Origin: Flaccisagitta enflata
Taxonomy: Eukaryota > Chaetognatha > Sagittoidea > Aphragmophora
Assembly: GCA_965153355.1 (NCBI GenBank)
Contig: OZ231128.1
Coordinates: forward strand, 620,001 to 684,000
DNA length: 64,000 bases
Reading direction: 5' to 3'
The position numbers and the translations under genes are program-made. The notes under the pieces were generated by a model that searched no databases, had not been told where the DNA came from, and was given only the letters and a program-made list of their open reading frames with translations. Positions within the stretch are counted from its first letter, which is position 1; each line of letters starts with the position of its first letter. This document shows, piece after piece, positions 36,868-48,137 of this stretch.

Positions 36868-37095
36868 TTTAGTCGTGTGCACGCGACTCTACAACACGCT
36901 TTGTCGGTCCGTCGGTCCGTCCGTCCGTCCGTCCGTCCGTCCGTCGGACCGTCGGTCCGTCTGTCACACATTACTTTTTTTGAGTTTTTGCGGTCTTTGG
37001 CCTCACTGCTTCTGCCCAAATGATGGAGTGGCCTCAAATATGGCCCCTGCCCACCCGCACGCAACTTGGGTAGCCGTGTATCCGGCCTTGTTCTG
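36868..37095 (+). mobile_element. SF1 subtype A element in intron 1
   Basis: Hairpin AGTCGTGTGCACGCGACT (36871-36888), GTCC/GTCG array, CTCACTGCTTCTGCCCAAAT, GCACGCAACT (37057-37066), GCCG-TGTATC-CGGC head hairpin, CTTGTT. The differences from 26306-26544 are mostly CpG-decay changes. Confidence 0.85.
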
Positions 37096-38031
37096 ACAAA
37101 ATGTCAAAATGGTCTATTTTGCAAACCGCGTTTTTTGGCTCATTACATATTTAGGGAATTAGATTTTCTCAATAAGTTCCAGGGATTTATCATCATAAAA
37201 CGCCAAACCACTACTACTTAGGATTTTTTTCAGAATTAAACTAGCTCTATTACTTTTTGATCAATGCTGTCACGAAATGTTACAGTTGAAATGGATCATA
37301 CCAGATCTGATCATGAAATTAGGCAGTTACAACCTAGCTGTAGAATAAAAATAAGAAAAATAGTAAAAAAATAACTGAAATAGTATATTTCTTATCAAAA
37401 ATAGCTAGAAATGGCTAGATTAGCAAGATAATTTTTTTTTGATAATCGCTAGAGTTAGGTAGATCCTTCTCAGAAAATTGCTAGATAATAAGCTAGTACT
37501 ATTAGCTAGATCTTCAAGCTCTGTAGCTAGGAGGTCCTAAAATTTGCTAGAAATAGTTACAAAATTGCTAGTTTAGCAGCAGGGTTATTTTCCTTACTTT
37601 GCTTATGAAAAAACATTATACATTGCATATGCCTAAATCTCACATTTTAAAGCAAGTGCAGTTGAGCCTTATACCACAGTGAGGAATTGCTTGATTGGTG
37701 CACATAATAATGGGCCGAGTTCCTTTAAGATGCAATGCTTACATAACTGTTTCCGTATATAAGTAAATGATTACATGAAAGAAATAACTTTTAAATTTCA
37801 AACTGTAGGACGCATTGTGTTTTTGAATCATGAGACACTATTAAGTGTCTTAGATTAAGTAAACACTCCTTTGAATGTGTCCTCTTACTGCAAAATAAAC
37901 CTAATACATAGGGATATACAAATAACTTTTAAGTAAGTACTTTTTGCGAGTTGAGATTGATCACCCTGTATTAACCTACAATAATCTATTAAAACCCAAT
38001 AGGCAAACTAGTTGTTCAATCTGCGAGTCTA

Positions 38032-38494
38032 CACTTTTTTTTTTTATAAGAACCAAGTTTTTAAGAACGTTAGGCTTCAAATCGTTGAAAATTTAAGAAC
38101 ATGCTAAGAACATTGGAAGGCTTCATTTCTCTAAAAATTTAAGAACATAGTCTTAAAATTTCACAAATTTAAGAACATTTTCTTTTTACCAAGACTCGCT
38201 ATCCCTTCTGTTCAGCAAAGCATATCTCACTTAACAGAGAATGTATCTTTCTATTTTGATTTATCTTAACATTGACTTAAATGTTTAAACCTGCTGCTAT
38301 ATTGTTTCATTGACATTTTCCTTCATTTTCTCCTAGATAACAAGCTCAAACCAATTAAGAATGTTCTTAACTGAAGGTTAAAAACTACATTTGAATTAAG
38401 AACAATTTAAGAACCTTAAGGCCTTGAAACTGCCAAAAATTTAAGAACATTGAAGGCTTGCCCAAAAAGTGACGTTCTTATAAAAAAAAAAGTG
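38032..38494. mobile_element. TIR element, 463 bp, in intron 1
   Basis: CACTTTTTTTTTTTATAAGA and its near-complement at the right; TA at 38030-38031 and 38495-38496. The interior is built of TTTAAGAAC words in both orientations. Confidence 0.85.
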
Positions 38495-38711
38495 TATCTG
38501 CATTCCTTAGAATTTGACAATCTTCTACATGTGAGCGGTTTTGAGAAAAAGATTTCACTTTTCATCATCAAATATGCAAAAAATCAAAATCAAAATTAAC
38601 AAAAACAAAATTAAAATCAATGAATACAAAAACCAAGAACGTGCCACTGTAATCTTATTATGTCCCAATTTGTATGTTTTGAAATATTCTTTCAGGAAAT
38701 TCTTTCAGAAC

Positions 38712-38955
38712 ATTTTTGCATGCTACACGACTCAACACTCCGCTTTGTCCGTCAGTTGCTCCGTCGGTCCGTCCGTAGGTACGTCCCTCCGTCCGTCAGT
38801 CTGTCCGTCTGTCCGTCCGTCCTTCGGTCTGTCACCTTTTTTTTTGTTTTTGCGGTCTTTTACCTCACTGCTCCTGCCCAAGTGATCAAGTGACCTCAAA
38901 TTTGGCCCCTGCCCATCCTTACGCGACTGGGCTAGCCGTGTATCCGGCCTTGTTG
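38712..38955 (+). mobile_element. SF1 subtype A element, 45 bp before exon 2
   Basis: Degenerate hairpin TTTGCATGCTACACGACT, GTCC array, CTCACTGCTCCTGCCCAAGT, TTACGCGACT (38919-38928), GCCGTGTATCCGGC head hairpin, CTTGTT. Its end lies about 45 bp upstream of the exon 2 acceptor. Confidence 0.8.
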
Positions 38956-39000
38956 ATAAGATTGTTTAAGAATGAAGTATCTTTTAACCTTTTTTTCCAG

Positions 39001-39095
39001 CTGAAAACATTGATTAGCGGCCTCTACAAATTGTTACTGAAGGAAGAAGAGGAGAGATTGCCATCGTTCAACGGCGGCTGGGACAGCCTTAGCAG
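39001..39095 (+). CDS. Secreted peptide precursor, exon 2
   Basis: This exon encodes residues 34-64 plus two bases of codon 65. It is preceded by ACCTTTTTTTCCAG and followed by GTGACT. The sequence starts with an amphipathic stretch (LKTLISGLYKLLLKEEEE) and continues LPSFNGGWDSLS. In the frame set by exon 1 it has no stop, and its phase-2 end fits exon 3 exactly. The acidic run EEEER is typical of a spacer in a peptide precursor. Confidence 0.7.
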
Positions 39096-39107
39096 GTGAC
39101 TCAATTT

Positions 39108-39235
39108 GACATGACTTTAATGACTTAAATGACTTTAATGACATTAATGACTTTAATGAATTCATTGACCCAAATGACTCAGATGACCTGAGAAATGACT
39201 CTGTTCACCTAAGATATGACTTTTGGAACTAAAAA
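39108..39235. repeat. Tandem repeat of ATGACTTTA-like 9-mers
   Basis: ATGACTTTAATGACTTAAAT continues with drift to ATGACCTGAGAAATGACT. It begins just inside intron 2. Confidence 0.8.
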
Positions 39236-39530
39236 GATAACTTATATGGCCGATTCCTAAATCGAAATAGGGCTGATTTCTTTCGTGTAGTGAGTGGTAA
39301 GTAGTTGTTTGTTAGTTGCTGTCAATCCTTTAGAACCAATATTCAGATAATGATGAATCTTGGTCAGTGATTTCTAGGAAATTACTCACTTGTGTACCAC
39401 TTATAACAACATTCATATATGTCTACAGTAAAAAAAACATTACAACCAACTCAGGGCTTTATACAGTTCCATGACCTTTGATGATTTCTTTACCCCCACA
39501 CGGTCAAAAATCGTTGATGTTCTTCTTTAT

Positions 39531-39640
39531 GAAAGTTGGACAACATTACTACCCAATTCTTGTCTTACATAAGGATGAGAGCCTTTGGAGCTCTCAATCG
39601 TGTTTAATCCGGACACATAACAACTGTCCTTGGTAGTCGA
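39531..39640. repeat. Dispersed repeat K, copy 2
   Basis: GAAAGTTGGACAACATTACT, GAGCCTTTGGAGCTCTCAA and GTGTTTAATCCGGACAC match 2728-2845. Confidence 0.65.
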
Positions 39641-40110
39641 TAACAACTATGACCATCTTAGCATTACCATGAAATTGTTCAAAATAACAATTCCACAAAT
39701 AGAAAAAAAATCAAAAATTTTCAGCTGTTTGCCACAAGTGCCAATGACAAGAAAGAGTACCAGATGAGCGTGCCAAATGGTGGGGCATAATCCAAATACC
39801 CTCACATCCATCTGATTGATGATCTTCCCATTGTAAAAGGCTCATGTAACCCAAAGCTTAAAAATCAAAATTCTTTCCACTGATTGTGATTGAGACCATT
39901 CCCTGAAGCATTCCCTTATATTTCTAGAAAACAAATCACCAAGGTATTCTTTTTGTAGCTATCCAAAGATAATCTAAATACCAAAGGCAATATTGTTAAA
40001 ATAAAAAACCATTAGAGGCAAGAATTGAGAATCAACCATTTGGGATTGCCGGCATTCTGTACCATTGAAAATGGGGAAAAAATAGGAATAAGAACATCAT
40101 ATCTGAAATA

Positions 40111-40518
40111 CCACACAAATAAAAAAAAAGACGCACTTTTAAATGGTTAATTTAGCCAATAAATCATTAACAAACTAAAGAAAATCTTAGATCATTTTAA
40201 AGCCCTTTGAAAGTACTTTCATTTGGCGCCAATCTGGTATTGCTATCTTTTTCTGTTTAGAAATAGCATTAGTTTGAGTAAAAATGTTGCCTATTTCAGT
40301 TTCGCAATCCGCATGAAAAAAATGCATTTTAGCAAAATAGTGCTTCTCTTCGCAAGGCTCTAGCTCCTAAACCGTTTGAGATACAGACCTGGGATTGGTC
40401 TAGAATGCAAGATTTTTTGAAATTCTTTTAATATAACTCAAAAGAAATTAGTTCGAATTGTTTTTTGTATCTGTTTTATTATCAAATAAAGAGATGAGTC
40501 TTTTTTTTATTCGCGTGG
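40111..40518. mobile_element. TIR element, 408 bp, second copy of the 2170 family
   Basis: CCACACAAATAAAAAAAAAG at the left, TTTTTTTTATTCGCGTGG at the right, TA on both sides (40109-40110, 40519-40520). It aligns with 2170-2586 over its whole length, including CTCTAGCTCCTAAACCGTTT and GACCTGGGATTGGTCTAGA. Confidence 0.85.
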
Positions 40519-40829
40519 TATGTGGTTTAGGTACTAGATTATGTGCATACAATCCCATTACCCGCTATGTCTTTCGGTATGTCACTCTGTATCCTGCCAT
40601 GCTTGATCGATTTTTTTGATCACTGCCCCTTCCTTCAATTACTTCAGTTGAACCCTGCAATGAAGAATGTCAAGGGATCAACAAATCTTCTTTATTTTTG
40701 CCGATTTTTATTGCCGTTATGACGAAAAACTAAATAAAACAAAAATCAAAACAAGCCCAACAGGCCAACAGTCGCGTGCTCCGTTTTACAGTTTTACTCA
40801 TTTCTACATACTCCTTCTTCCTTCCTACC

Positions 40830-41391
40830 TTCTTTCCTTCCTTCCTTCCTTACTTCCTTCTTTCTTTCCTTCCTTCCTTCCTTCCTTCCTTCCTTCCTTC
40901 CTTCCTTCCTTCCTTCCTTCCTTCTTTCCTTCCTTCCTTCCTTCCTTCCTTCCTTCTTTCCTTCCTTCCTTCCTTCCTTCCTTCCTTCCTTCCTTCCTTC
41001 CCTCTTTCCTTCTTTCCTTCCTTCCTTCCTTCCTTCCTTCCTTCCTTCCTTACTTCCTTCCTTCCTTCCTTCCTTCCTTCCTTCCCTCCTTCCTTCTTTC
41101 CTTCCTTCCTTCCTTCCTTCCTTCCTTCCTTCCTTACTTCCCTCTTTCCTTCCTTCCTTCCTTCCTTCCTTCCTTCCTTCCCTCTTTCCTTCTTTCCTTC
41201 CTTCCTTCCTTCCTTCCTTCCTTCCTTCCTTACTTCCCTCTTTCCTTCCTTCCTTCCTTCCTTCCTTCCTCCCTTCCTTCTTTCCTTCCTTCTTTCCTTA
41301 CTTCCCTCTTTCCTTCTTTCCTTCCTTCCTTCCTTCCTTCCTTCCTCCCTCCCTTCCTTCTTCCTTCCTTCCTTCCTTCCTTCCTTCTCTT
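40830..41391. repeat. (CTTC)n array, about 560 bp, ending at a splice acceptor
   Basis: TTCC units with recurring CTTT and CTTACTTCC variants; higher-order repeats of about 100 bp (TTACTTCCCTCTTTCCTTCC) are visible. It runs to within 10 bp of the exon 3 acceptor at 41401. Long Pro-Ser-Phe-Leu frames here are not genes. Confidence 0.96.
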
Positions 41392-41401
41392 TTTTGTGCA
41401 G

Positions 41402-41525
41402 GCATGTGGCAGCAAAGCGAGTGCTTGGATCTGGAAATCTCGACTTTGTCAACAGTGATGACATTCGGATGGCAGTTGGTGGCAGCGGCCGAAAGGGACT
41501 TGGAAGTCTTGGAAAGAGAAAGTAA
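41402..41525 (+). CDS. Secreted peptide precursor, exon 3 (processing sites, stop)
   Basis: Acceptor CTTTTTTGTGCAG. The first base completes Arg65. The exon then encodes residues 66-105 and a TAA stop. The sequence contains KR (70-71), G-R-K (94-96) and G-K-R-K (102-105). These are dibasic prohormone-convertase sites, the last two with a preceding Gly that would allow C-terminal amidation. Likely products are residues 72-93 amidated and GLGSL-amide (97-101), or a longer peptide if GRK is not cut. This reading is inference. No cysteines occur in the mature region, so it is not a cystine-knot peptide. No clear polyadenylation signal was identified before the TIR element at 41600. Confidence 0.72.
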
Positions 41526-41599
41526 AAAAAAAAAAATACATATTTGGACTTGGACCAACCCGGACCCTTAGATTGCACCACAATTCTGTCATCTTAGTA

Positions 41600-41923
41600 T
41601 CGGGTGTTTGATAGAAAACTGTAGATAGTTTTTTTTATTAGAAATGACTTACAGAATGGCATTAAAATAAGAAAATGGATATGAATGAATAACATGTTTT
41701 TGGTCTAACAATTTTGCAAAATGATTTAAAAAAAATCATGTGAAACTGAGTAAATCTAAAAATAACAGTATTTCTTTTAGTAATTTCAAACAATGCCTAG
41801 GACCAAACCCCTTTTTTCTCAGTCTCTGCAGCCCCTGTAACTTTTTTTAAGAAATTATTTTGTAATACCTAGTTTATAAACTGTACAGATAGCGGCTACA
41901 GTTTTTGTTTTTCAAACACCCGT
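41600..41923. mobile_element. TIR element, 324 bp, TA duplication
   Basis: CGGGTGTTTGATAGAAAACT at the left and TTTTTCAAACACCCG at the right; CTGTAG is shared subterminally. TA at 41598-41599 and 41924-41925. It starts 75 bp after the peptide gene stop codon and may supply or disrupt its 3' UTR. Confidence 0.8.
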
Positions 41924-41925
41924 TA

Positions 41926-43090
41926 TGAGAAGAAAAAAATGATTCACACTATTTTGTATCATTTACATAATATATGTCATATTCCATGACTCAAATGATT
42001 TGAGAGAAGAGAATTCTTGTATGATCAACCTCATTATTTGACATTAATGATTGAGTCGCGTATCATACTGACTAGACATTAAAGACAGTTGTCCACATGA
42101 CATTCTTATTTACTTATGATTTTCAATTCATCACAACTTTAGCAATGGATTATTACTCTTGCTACCCAAAAGAAAAAAACCAAAAAAAAACAAAAAAACT
42201 CAACATTGTTTTTAAGAAAACACCCCCTAACGAATGATGTTTCTCAATCTATGGGAAGATATATATTCATTGTCTATTTATCTTTTTCTTTTGAAATTTC
42301 TGCTGAGACCATTCAGACTTTTTCAGTACTTTGTCCGACGAAGTTTATCCATATGATTTTAACTAACATTTCAGAGTACAGAGGGGCGGACGGGATAAGA
42401 TTCAGACAGACAGATGATATATCAGACGGATGCTTGATGGGTCACACATGGACTACTCACAAACAGACTTAAGAATTTCACTTTTATCTCTTCATTTATG
42501 TTATAGCGGGGATGAGTAAAAAATTTTCAATTTTCTCTCACTCATTACTTTGCTCAATACCTCAGAATAATGCCGAATTTGTAATTCTCTTGACCTGTTA
42601 TTTGATTAATTGCAACGAAATTATCCTGATTTTGATATCCAACTGAAACTGCAACGAACATCGTCTCTTTATTTGCAACCCTAACTCATATCCGATAGTC
42701 AAATAGTTATGGTACTGTCATTATAGCTATTTAACTCTGATAGTAATTCATCTTATCTTATGAAATTGAAAAATGAAACAGCTTACTTTTGCTGAGAAAA
42801 GGCACGTGGTCATTTTTCTAAATCTGAGTCAAAACATTTCAAATTACTGAAAATTCAGTATTTCTTAAAAGACGCAATGATATAAATTTGCTTTCAAAAT
42901 CTCAGTGTGCTTAGCGTTGTGCTAAAATCCCCCAATATTTAATGCTGGATGTGCCTACAAAGTACAAACTAGGTGTTTACGAAATTAAAAAGAAGTGCAC
43001 ATGCACTTTACTTGTCCAGTCTTGGGAAACCTACACATGCATGAGAGCGCTAATAAAAATCATTTTTAAAGCTGGAGCTGGAATACAGTT
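41926..43090. other. No gene recognised
   Basis: AT-rich, apparently unique. A plus-strand frame at 42206-42472 has no recognisable features. Confidence 0.35.
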
Positions 43091-43301
43091 TTTAGTCGCT
43101 TGCCAAGCGACTCTATAAGAGGGTATGAATGAAGGGAACACAAAAATCTGAATAGGCGAAATAGCGATTTTTGATCATCACGGCCCCTGCCCACCCACTT
43201 TACGGTCCCAGCCCAGTCACATACTGCCCTTGCCCCCTCGCATTACTGCCCCTGCCCACCCGAAAGCGATTGCTTATCGGCCGTGTATCCGGCCTTGTTT
43301 C
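43091..43301 (+). mobile_element. SF1 element with covaried AGTCGCTTG arms
   Basis: Hairpin AGTCGCTTGCCAAGCGACT (43094-43112; perfect 9-bp stem), TATAAGAGG, CACGGCCCCTGCCCACCC repeated three times with variation, AAGCGATT (43264-43271), GGCCGTGTATCCGGCC head hairpin, CTTGTTT. The G-to-T change of the arm is matched in the opposite arm and in the distal copy. There is no tetranucleotide array. Confidence 0.82.
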
Positions 43302-43381
43302 TTGCATCAGAGCCCTTCCATCTGTTTGTTTATCGGTTCAATCCTCGGTATCAATCCTCACTGTCTGTCACTGTTTAATCT

Positions 43382-43616
43382 TTAGTTTCGGACACGGAAC
43401 TCTGTAAGAGGCTTTGTCCATCCATCGATCCGTCCGTCCGTGGCTCTGTACGTTGGTCTGGGGTCATCTAGTCGAAAAGTAATGAAGTGGAAAAACAAGC
43501 GTATCAGATACTATCTGTGTAAGTTAGTGTGTGGGTCGGGGGTTGGGGTAGGAATGGGGTTGGATGCCCCTGCACACCCGTCCGCAACGATATCGTGACC
43601 CACGTCACTTGTTTCC
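43382..43616 (+). mobile_element. SF1 subtype B element
   Basis: AGTTTCGGACACGGAACT (43384-43401; one mismatch in the stem), TGTAAGAGGCTTTGTCC, GGTTGGATGCCCCTGCACAC, GTCCGCAAC (43580-43588), GATATCGTGACCCACGTCAC, TTGTTT. Confidence 0.82.
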
Positions 43617-43741
43617 TACTTGCATCCTAATTGATTTGAATTGAATTGAATATCTGAATCGAATCCGTTTCTGGCAGCACAGATCTTCTGCCTGCCGCTT
43701 TTTTACTGTCAACGAACATAAGAACAATGTTTGTGCAGGCG

Positions 43742-44110
43742 CGCGTTTGTGAATGGACAGACGGATGTACATATGAATGGATGGATGGATGGATGGATGG
43801 ATGAACGGATGGACAGATGGACAGACGGACAGACAGACACAGACAGACGGATGGACGGACAGACAGATGGACAAATGGACAAACAGATGGACGGACAGAT
43901 GGAGGGACGTATGGATATTCATCCCTGTATCCTACAGGACATCGGCCCTTACGGGTCACTGCCCAAAAACGTACTAGGCATCGGTCATTGCCCCCTTCTG
44001 GGCCACTGCCCCTCTCACCACCACATAATCACATACACTAACATAGGGGCAACGGGTACCACTGATCGTCTACCATCTTGGCCATAAGTATACGGTCAGC
44101 TTTAAAGTGT
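43742..44110 (-). mobile_element. SF2 element with GGAC/GGAT core
   Basis: On the minus strand: GTGGTACCCGTTGCCCC-like head (about 44045-44066), GAGAGGGGCAGTGGCCCAGA, GGGCAGTGACCCGTAAGGGC, CCTGTAGGATACAGG hairpin (43924-43938), then GTCC/ATCC array. The hairpin is CCTGTA/TACAGG here but CCTGTG/CACAGG at 21544, a compensated pair. Confidence 0.75.
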
Positions 44111-44126
44111 CCTAACATGCTTGTTT

Positions 44127-44311
44127 TTAGTTGCGGACACGCAACTCTATAAGAGGCTTTGTTCGTCGGTCGGTCGGTCCGTCGGTCGGTCCGTGGACAC
44201 GAGTCGAAAAGTGAGGAAATGAGCGTTTTAGAACATTTTAGTTGCGGACAGTTGCATTTCCGCCCCTGCCCACCCGTCCGCAACTGATGGCCATGTATCC
44301 GGCCTTGTTGA
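44127..44311 (+). mobile_element. SF1 chimera: subtype B hairpin end, subtype A head
   Basis: Hairpin AGTTGCGGACACGCAACT (44129-44146) and TATAAGAGGCTTTGT are B-type. GTCCGCAACT (44276-44285; 10/10 complement) is followed by an A-type GATGGCCATGTATCCGGCC head and CTTGTT. An extra AGTTGCGGACAGTTGC lies at 44240-44255. Confidence 0.82.
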
Positions 44312-46030
44312 TGGCAGCGAGATAATTTGTTTTTCAAAATTCGCATCTTCAAAAAAATCTATCAAATGAGACCAAGCTGGTTCCAGCATCTTTATTTGTT
44401 TAGAAATGAGAGCCAAATGAAGAAAGCACTTTAAATGTGGTGGGCAAATCTTTTTCATTTTTTGGCAGATGGTGCACTGGCTCACTGCGCTAAATTTACT
44501 GTAAGATCGATGAGTTCAGCTCGTCTAGGGTTAGCCCTGATCAATCCAGATCTCAACCAATTGAGAACTCATAAATTCAATTGGAAAACCTGCAGAAACA
44601 CGGGAAAACAACACTCAAAGTGGGGCTGAAATGCATGCGTGTATAAAGTTGAGTATTGGAGATAAGTTGTGGCTGGTTTGATCGTTAGGCCTTCGAAGGG
44701 GGCGTTTCTAATCAGAGACAATCGCGTTTTTAACAGGCCACTTGTTCGCTCGCTCGCACCGCTCACTCCGCTCTCTCACTCCGCAGGTTTCCGCTTTGCT
44801 ACGCTTGCTTGCTCCGTTCAAGGGCTCGCTCACTCACTTCGCTCACTCCCTCATGGGACAGTTGAAATTCATAAATATGTGTTCACACTGAGAACGCGTT
44901 CAATGGAAACACGCGTTTTTCATCTTCACTAGAAAAACGCCCGTAGTGTAGATCTGTAAATTGTAGATCTGTAAATTGGAAGAAAAATACTTTTTTGTCG
45001 CTGATCTAAAGGGGCACTCGTTCTAACTGAACCTATGACTGACAGCGATTAAGACAACTATGATTTTATACATTTATTTCTCAACAAGTACTACAATCAT
45101 TAGGAACATACTAGGAGAATCATATGATACCTTCACGGCTGTACCCTGTGTATATCTACGAGCATTCAAGCAAAAAGACATAAGGGATCAAATAATGAGA
45201 CAACTAGGCGAAATTGATCATTTCTGACATGTAAGGGAGAAACAAAGGTTTAAATATATCATTGTTTTGGGATTCTCCTCGCGGAATCGTGAATACCAAA
45301 AACTTAGCATTAATAGCCACCCCGAGTGAATATCTGCATGGGTGCAAATAACAGCTCTCACAAAATAAGGCGATCTGGGATCAGAACTTGTCCATACTTG
45401 CGTTTTTCAAGTCCAAAACAGGAGTCTAGGTTAATGGTAATTTCAAAACATGTTATTCCCATGAGTGCTCCACAAAAAAAAAGCTTCAAATCATGTCATC
45501 CAATCGCTGTAGATAGCGTCATCAAATGATATCATGAAAATAATAGGTTTTGTTTTGCTTCAAATTTGTTGTCAAAACCATTCTTTTGTGACTGTATCTT
45601 GGTACTGTTGACTCATTTTTGTTTGGTAGCGATACAAGAACCGAAAATTGATGTTATCTTGCCTTATTCATGGTAAATTTCAAGGAGGTTTCTGTTGTCT
45701 CATCATTAAAAGTTTCCACGTCAAAATCAGTCAAAATCTTACAAAAGATTTTAGGCATAACCCTTTCTCAGAGCCACGCACTTTTTCGAGTACAAAATTT
45801 TCCCCCGATTTGCAAAAATACTTAATTTCTGCTTCCACTCTGTCAATTTTCAGCCCACTGAATGCAATATTTCTGTCAATTTTGTTCATTTTGCCAGTTC
45901 GTTTAATTATGTGAAAGGTGTTACTGCCTAAAATACCCACTAAAACTATGAGCCGCAGAGAGCTGCAGCATAAATTTTCTAAAAATCTCCGGATTTATGT
46001 TGATCAACCCCATTGCTTTGCAGTGAAAAA
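44312..46030. other. No gene; core-motif copy and CTCACTCCGCTC repeats
   Basis: 44348-44415 carries the shared TIR core (CAAATGAGACCAAGCTGGTT ... TTTGTTTAGAAATG). 44745-44860 holds CTCGCTCACTCCGCTCTCTC-type short repeats. Several 60-90 codon frames are unsupported. Confidence 0.4.
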
Positions 46031-46035
46031 GTTAA

Positions 46036-46188
46036 ACCAGACCAGATACACGGAAGGACAGTCGTGGACGGTTGGACAGGAGCAGTAATGCAAAAACCGC
46101 TCGCAATTCAGAAATGTTATGGACCAACTGACCGACGGACGGACCGACCAACACGGCAAGGTGTACAGTCGCGTGTCTGCGACTAAAA
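46036..46188 (-). mobile_element. SF1 subtype A element
   Basis: GATACACGGAAGGACAGTCG, AGTCGTGGAC, GGACAGGAGCAGTAATGC, GACC array, CACGGCAAGGTGTACAGTCG, hairpin AGTCGCGTGTCTGCGACT, AAAA. It shares the AAGGTGTA linker with 7586 and 57764. Confidence 0.8.
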
Positions 46189-46309
46189 GTCTAACACCAA
46201 TTAGTTCTGACTCACTGACAAATGTTTAGTTGATGCCAGTAACAAAAAATGTTTCATTCCCGGTGTCTAGCATAGAACCTTTACAACTAACTTTGTTACT
46301 TCTATTTTT

Positions 46310-46622
46310 AGATGTATCCTCGCAACTCAATATGAGATCATGGCTGCCCGTTGGTTGGTTGGTTGGTTGGACTATCTGTCTGTCTGTCTTTCTGTCTGTC
46401 TGTCTGTCTCGCAAACATTTAATTCATGTAATTAGTGACTCTTTTAAGGAAGTTATATTCTTTCATACATGAGATCATTTATTCATTTTTTTATTCATTC
46501 ATTCATTCATTCATTCATTCATTCATTCATTCATTCATTCATTCATTCATTCATTCATTCATTCATTTCTTCAGTTTTTCGTTCATTCACAGAGGACATC
46601 TTTGGCCTACTTGGCCTTGTTT
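46310..46622 (+). mobile_element. SF1 subtype C element with (GTCT)n and (ATTC)n
   Basis: AGATGTATCCTCGCAACTC (decayed hairpin), GTTGGTTG, GTCT array (46370-46410), pure ATTC array (46480-46568), GAGGACATC (46592-46600), GGCC-TACTT-GGCC head hairpin, CTTGTTT. Confidence 0.8.
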
Positions 46623-47300
46623 ACTTAATTTGCATATGATTGAAATATTCTACCACGCGATGAACAGCATTCTTATTGAACGATATCCTTCAGTTCAAAT
46701 TTGGTTAAAAAGTTTAGAACTTCATATTCCTCGACCATTTTTGTAAATTGATTGCCAATACCAACTGAATTTTGAAAGTCTCATTTTAGCAGTAAATTAG
46801 AATCTTAAATACACTTGAAAAATCACCAAATTGCTAAAACTAACTATGGTAAAGTTAGACAAACTAAAAGCCAAGAGGCTGGTTTGGTGGCTCAGTCCTA
46901 AAAGTATAAGAATTAACTTTTTCTTAGAATGGTCCGTTGTGATTCTGGTTATTACCAGTTGTCAGATGTTTGCCTTCATGTGCCAGCACAATCGGCTTTA
47001 TCAAAAACAATAAAAAATTCTAAAAGCAGTTAATTGACCAAGGTTTGGTCTTGAAATCTAGACGTAAAATATCTGCACAAGCTTGTCATGTCCACCGAAG
47101 AAAACAATGGGTAGAGTGATTCAGGGTGATATCCATCGATCCTAATGGCACCTTTTGAAGAGATGTTTAACAGAGTAAACAAGGCTTGATACACGAACAG
47201 AAAGTTGCCGTTTGCAGGGGGCAGGGGCAGTTTACTGGTGGGCAAAAGAAAAAAAAACAAAAAACAAGAGATGGTCTTCATTTGTAACGAAAGATAAAAG
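46623..47300. other. No gene recognised
   Basis: Short frames only; a TGCAGGGGGCAGGGGCAGTT word at about 47214 echoes SF1 interiors. Confidence 0.35.
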
Positions 47301-47302
47301 AA

Positions 47303-47304
<2 letters not shown>

Positions 47305-47398
<94 letters not shown>
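47305..47398. repeat. (GA)n microsatellite
   Basis: About 94 bp pure GA. Confidence 0.97.
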
Positions 47399-47399
<1 letters not shown>

Positions 47400-47401
<2 letters not shown>

Positions 47402-48130
47402 CCAATATTGATCAATCATAAGTGCAATAGAAATGGCCGATTTTTCAACAGCTTTTACAAGTTTTGGTCAATAGATTCTCGAATTCACAAAGTGTAGAAA
47501 GATATCAAAAATATCTTTCGTTTGAGTCCATGCAGAAATTTTTTTCTCAATTATTTTGGAAAATGTGACAGATTAAGCGCTAACTTCTGAATTGCCAGCT
47601 TGTGATAAAATGGCCAAATTTGTCGCTTGGATTTTCTAGAAATATCTTAGATGGTTAGAAATGATAGAAGATCATTATCGATACTGATGAAATCTTAGAA
47701 GCTAGTTGAGTGATTTCCCCAATATTAGTTCAATTCGTATCAATTTCGAGTAATTTTTTCTAAGATTTTTGATGGAATTTTTTAAAGATACCATGGACAG
47801 TTTCAAAATTGAGTCTTTGCAAATCTTACTCTCATTTACATACTCATTGAGTAAGTGGCCCCACAAACATGAAAGATCTTTGGAAGAGTTTTCCAAGAGT
47901 CATGGATTTTGCTCAGTTGAGAGAAATTTTAGACCCTTGACAGACTATATGAAACTCTGCCATTTCTATTGCACTCATGGTTTTTGGATGTAAAAGATAA
48001 AGAGGTCAAGAATTTCACGGATGGACAAATGAAAAAAAAAAAGAAAAAAAAGGGATAAGTCAATGACACGTAGACGGCAATTTAATGATCATTTCGAAAA
48101 AAAAAAACATTTATAAAAGAAATGTAGCAA
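47400..48130. other. Spacer, possible decayed TIR element
   Basis: AATATCTTTCGTTTGAGTCC at about 47510 and CATGAAAGATCTTTGGAAGA at about 47870 resemble the shared TIR core in opposite orientations. No clear ends. It lies downstream of the minus-strand stop at 48138 and could include its 3' UTR. Confidence 0.35.
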
Positions 48131-48137
48131 ATACATC

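Noticed and set aside
40667-41525. Long Ser-Phe-Leu-Pro frames across 40667-41525
   Set aside because: Translation of the (CTTC)n array. Only the last 124 bp (41402-41525) is accepted as an exon, in the frame set by upstream splice sites.
46880-46920. TGGCTCAGT resembling a tRNA A box
   Set aside because: No B box at a suitable distance and no cloverleaf could be drawn.
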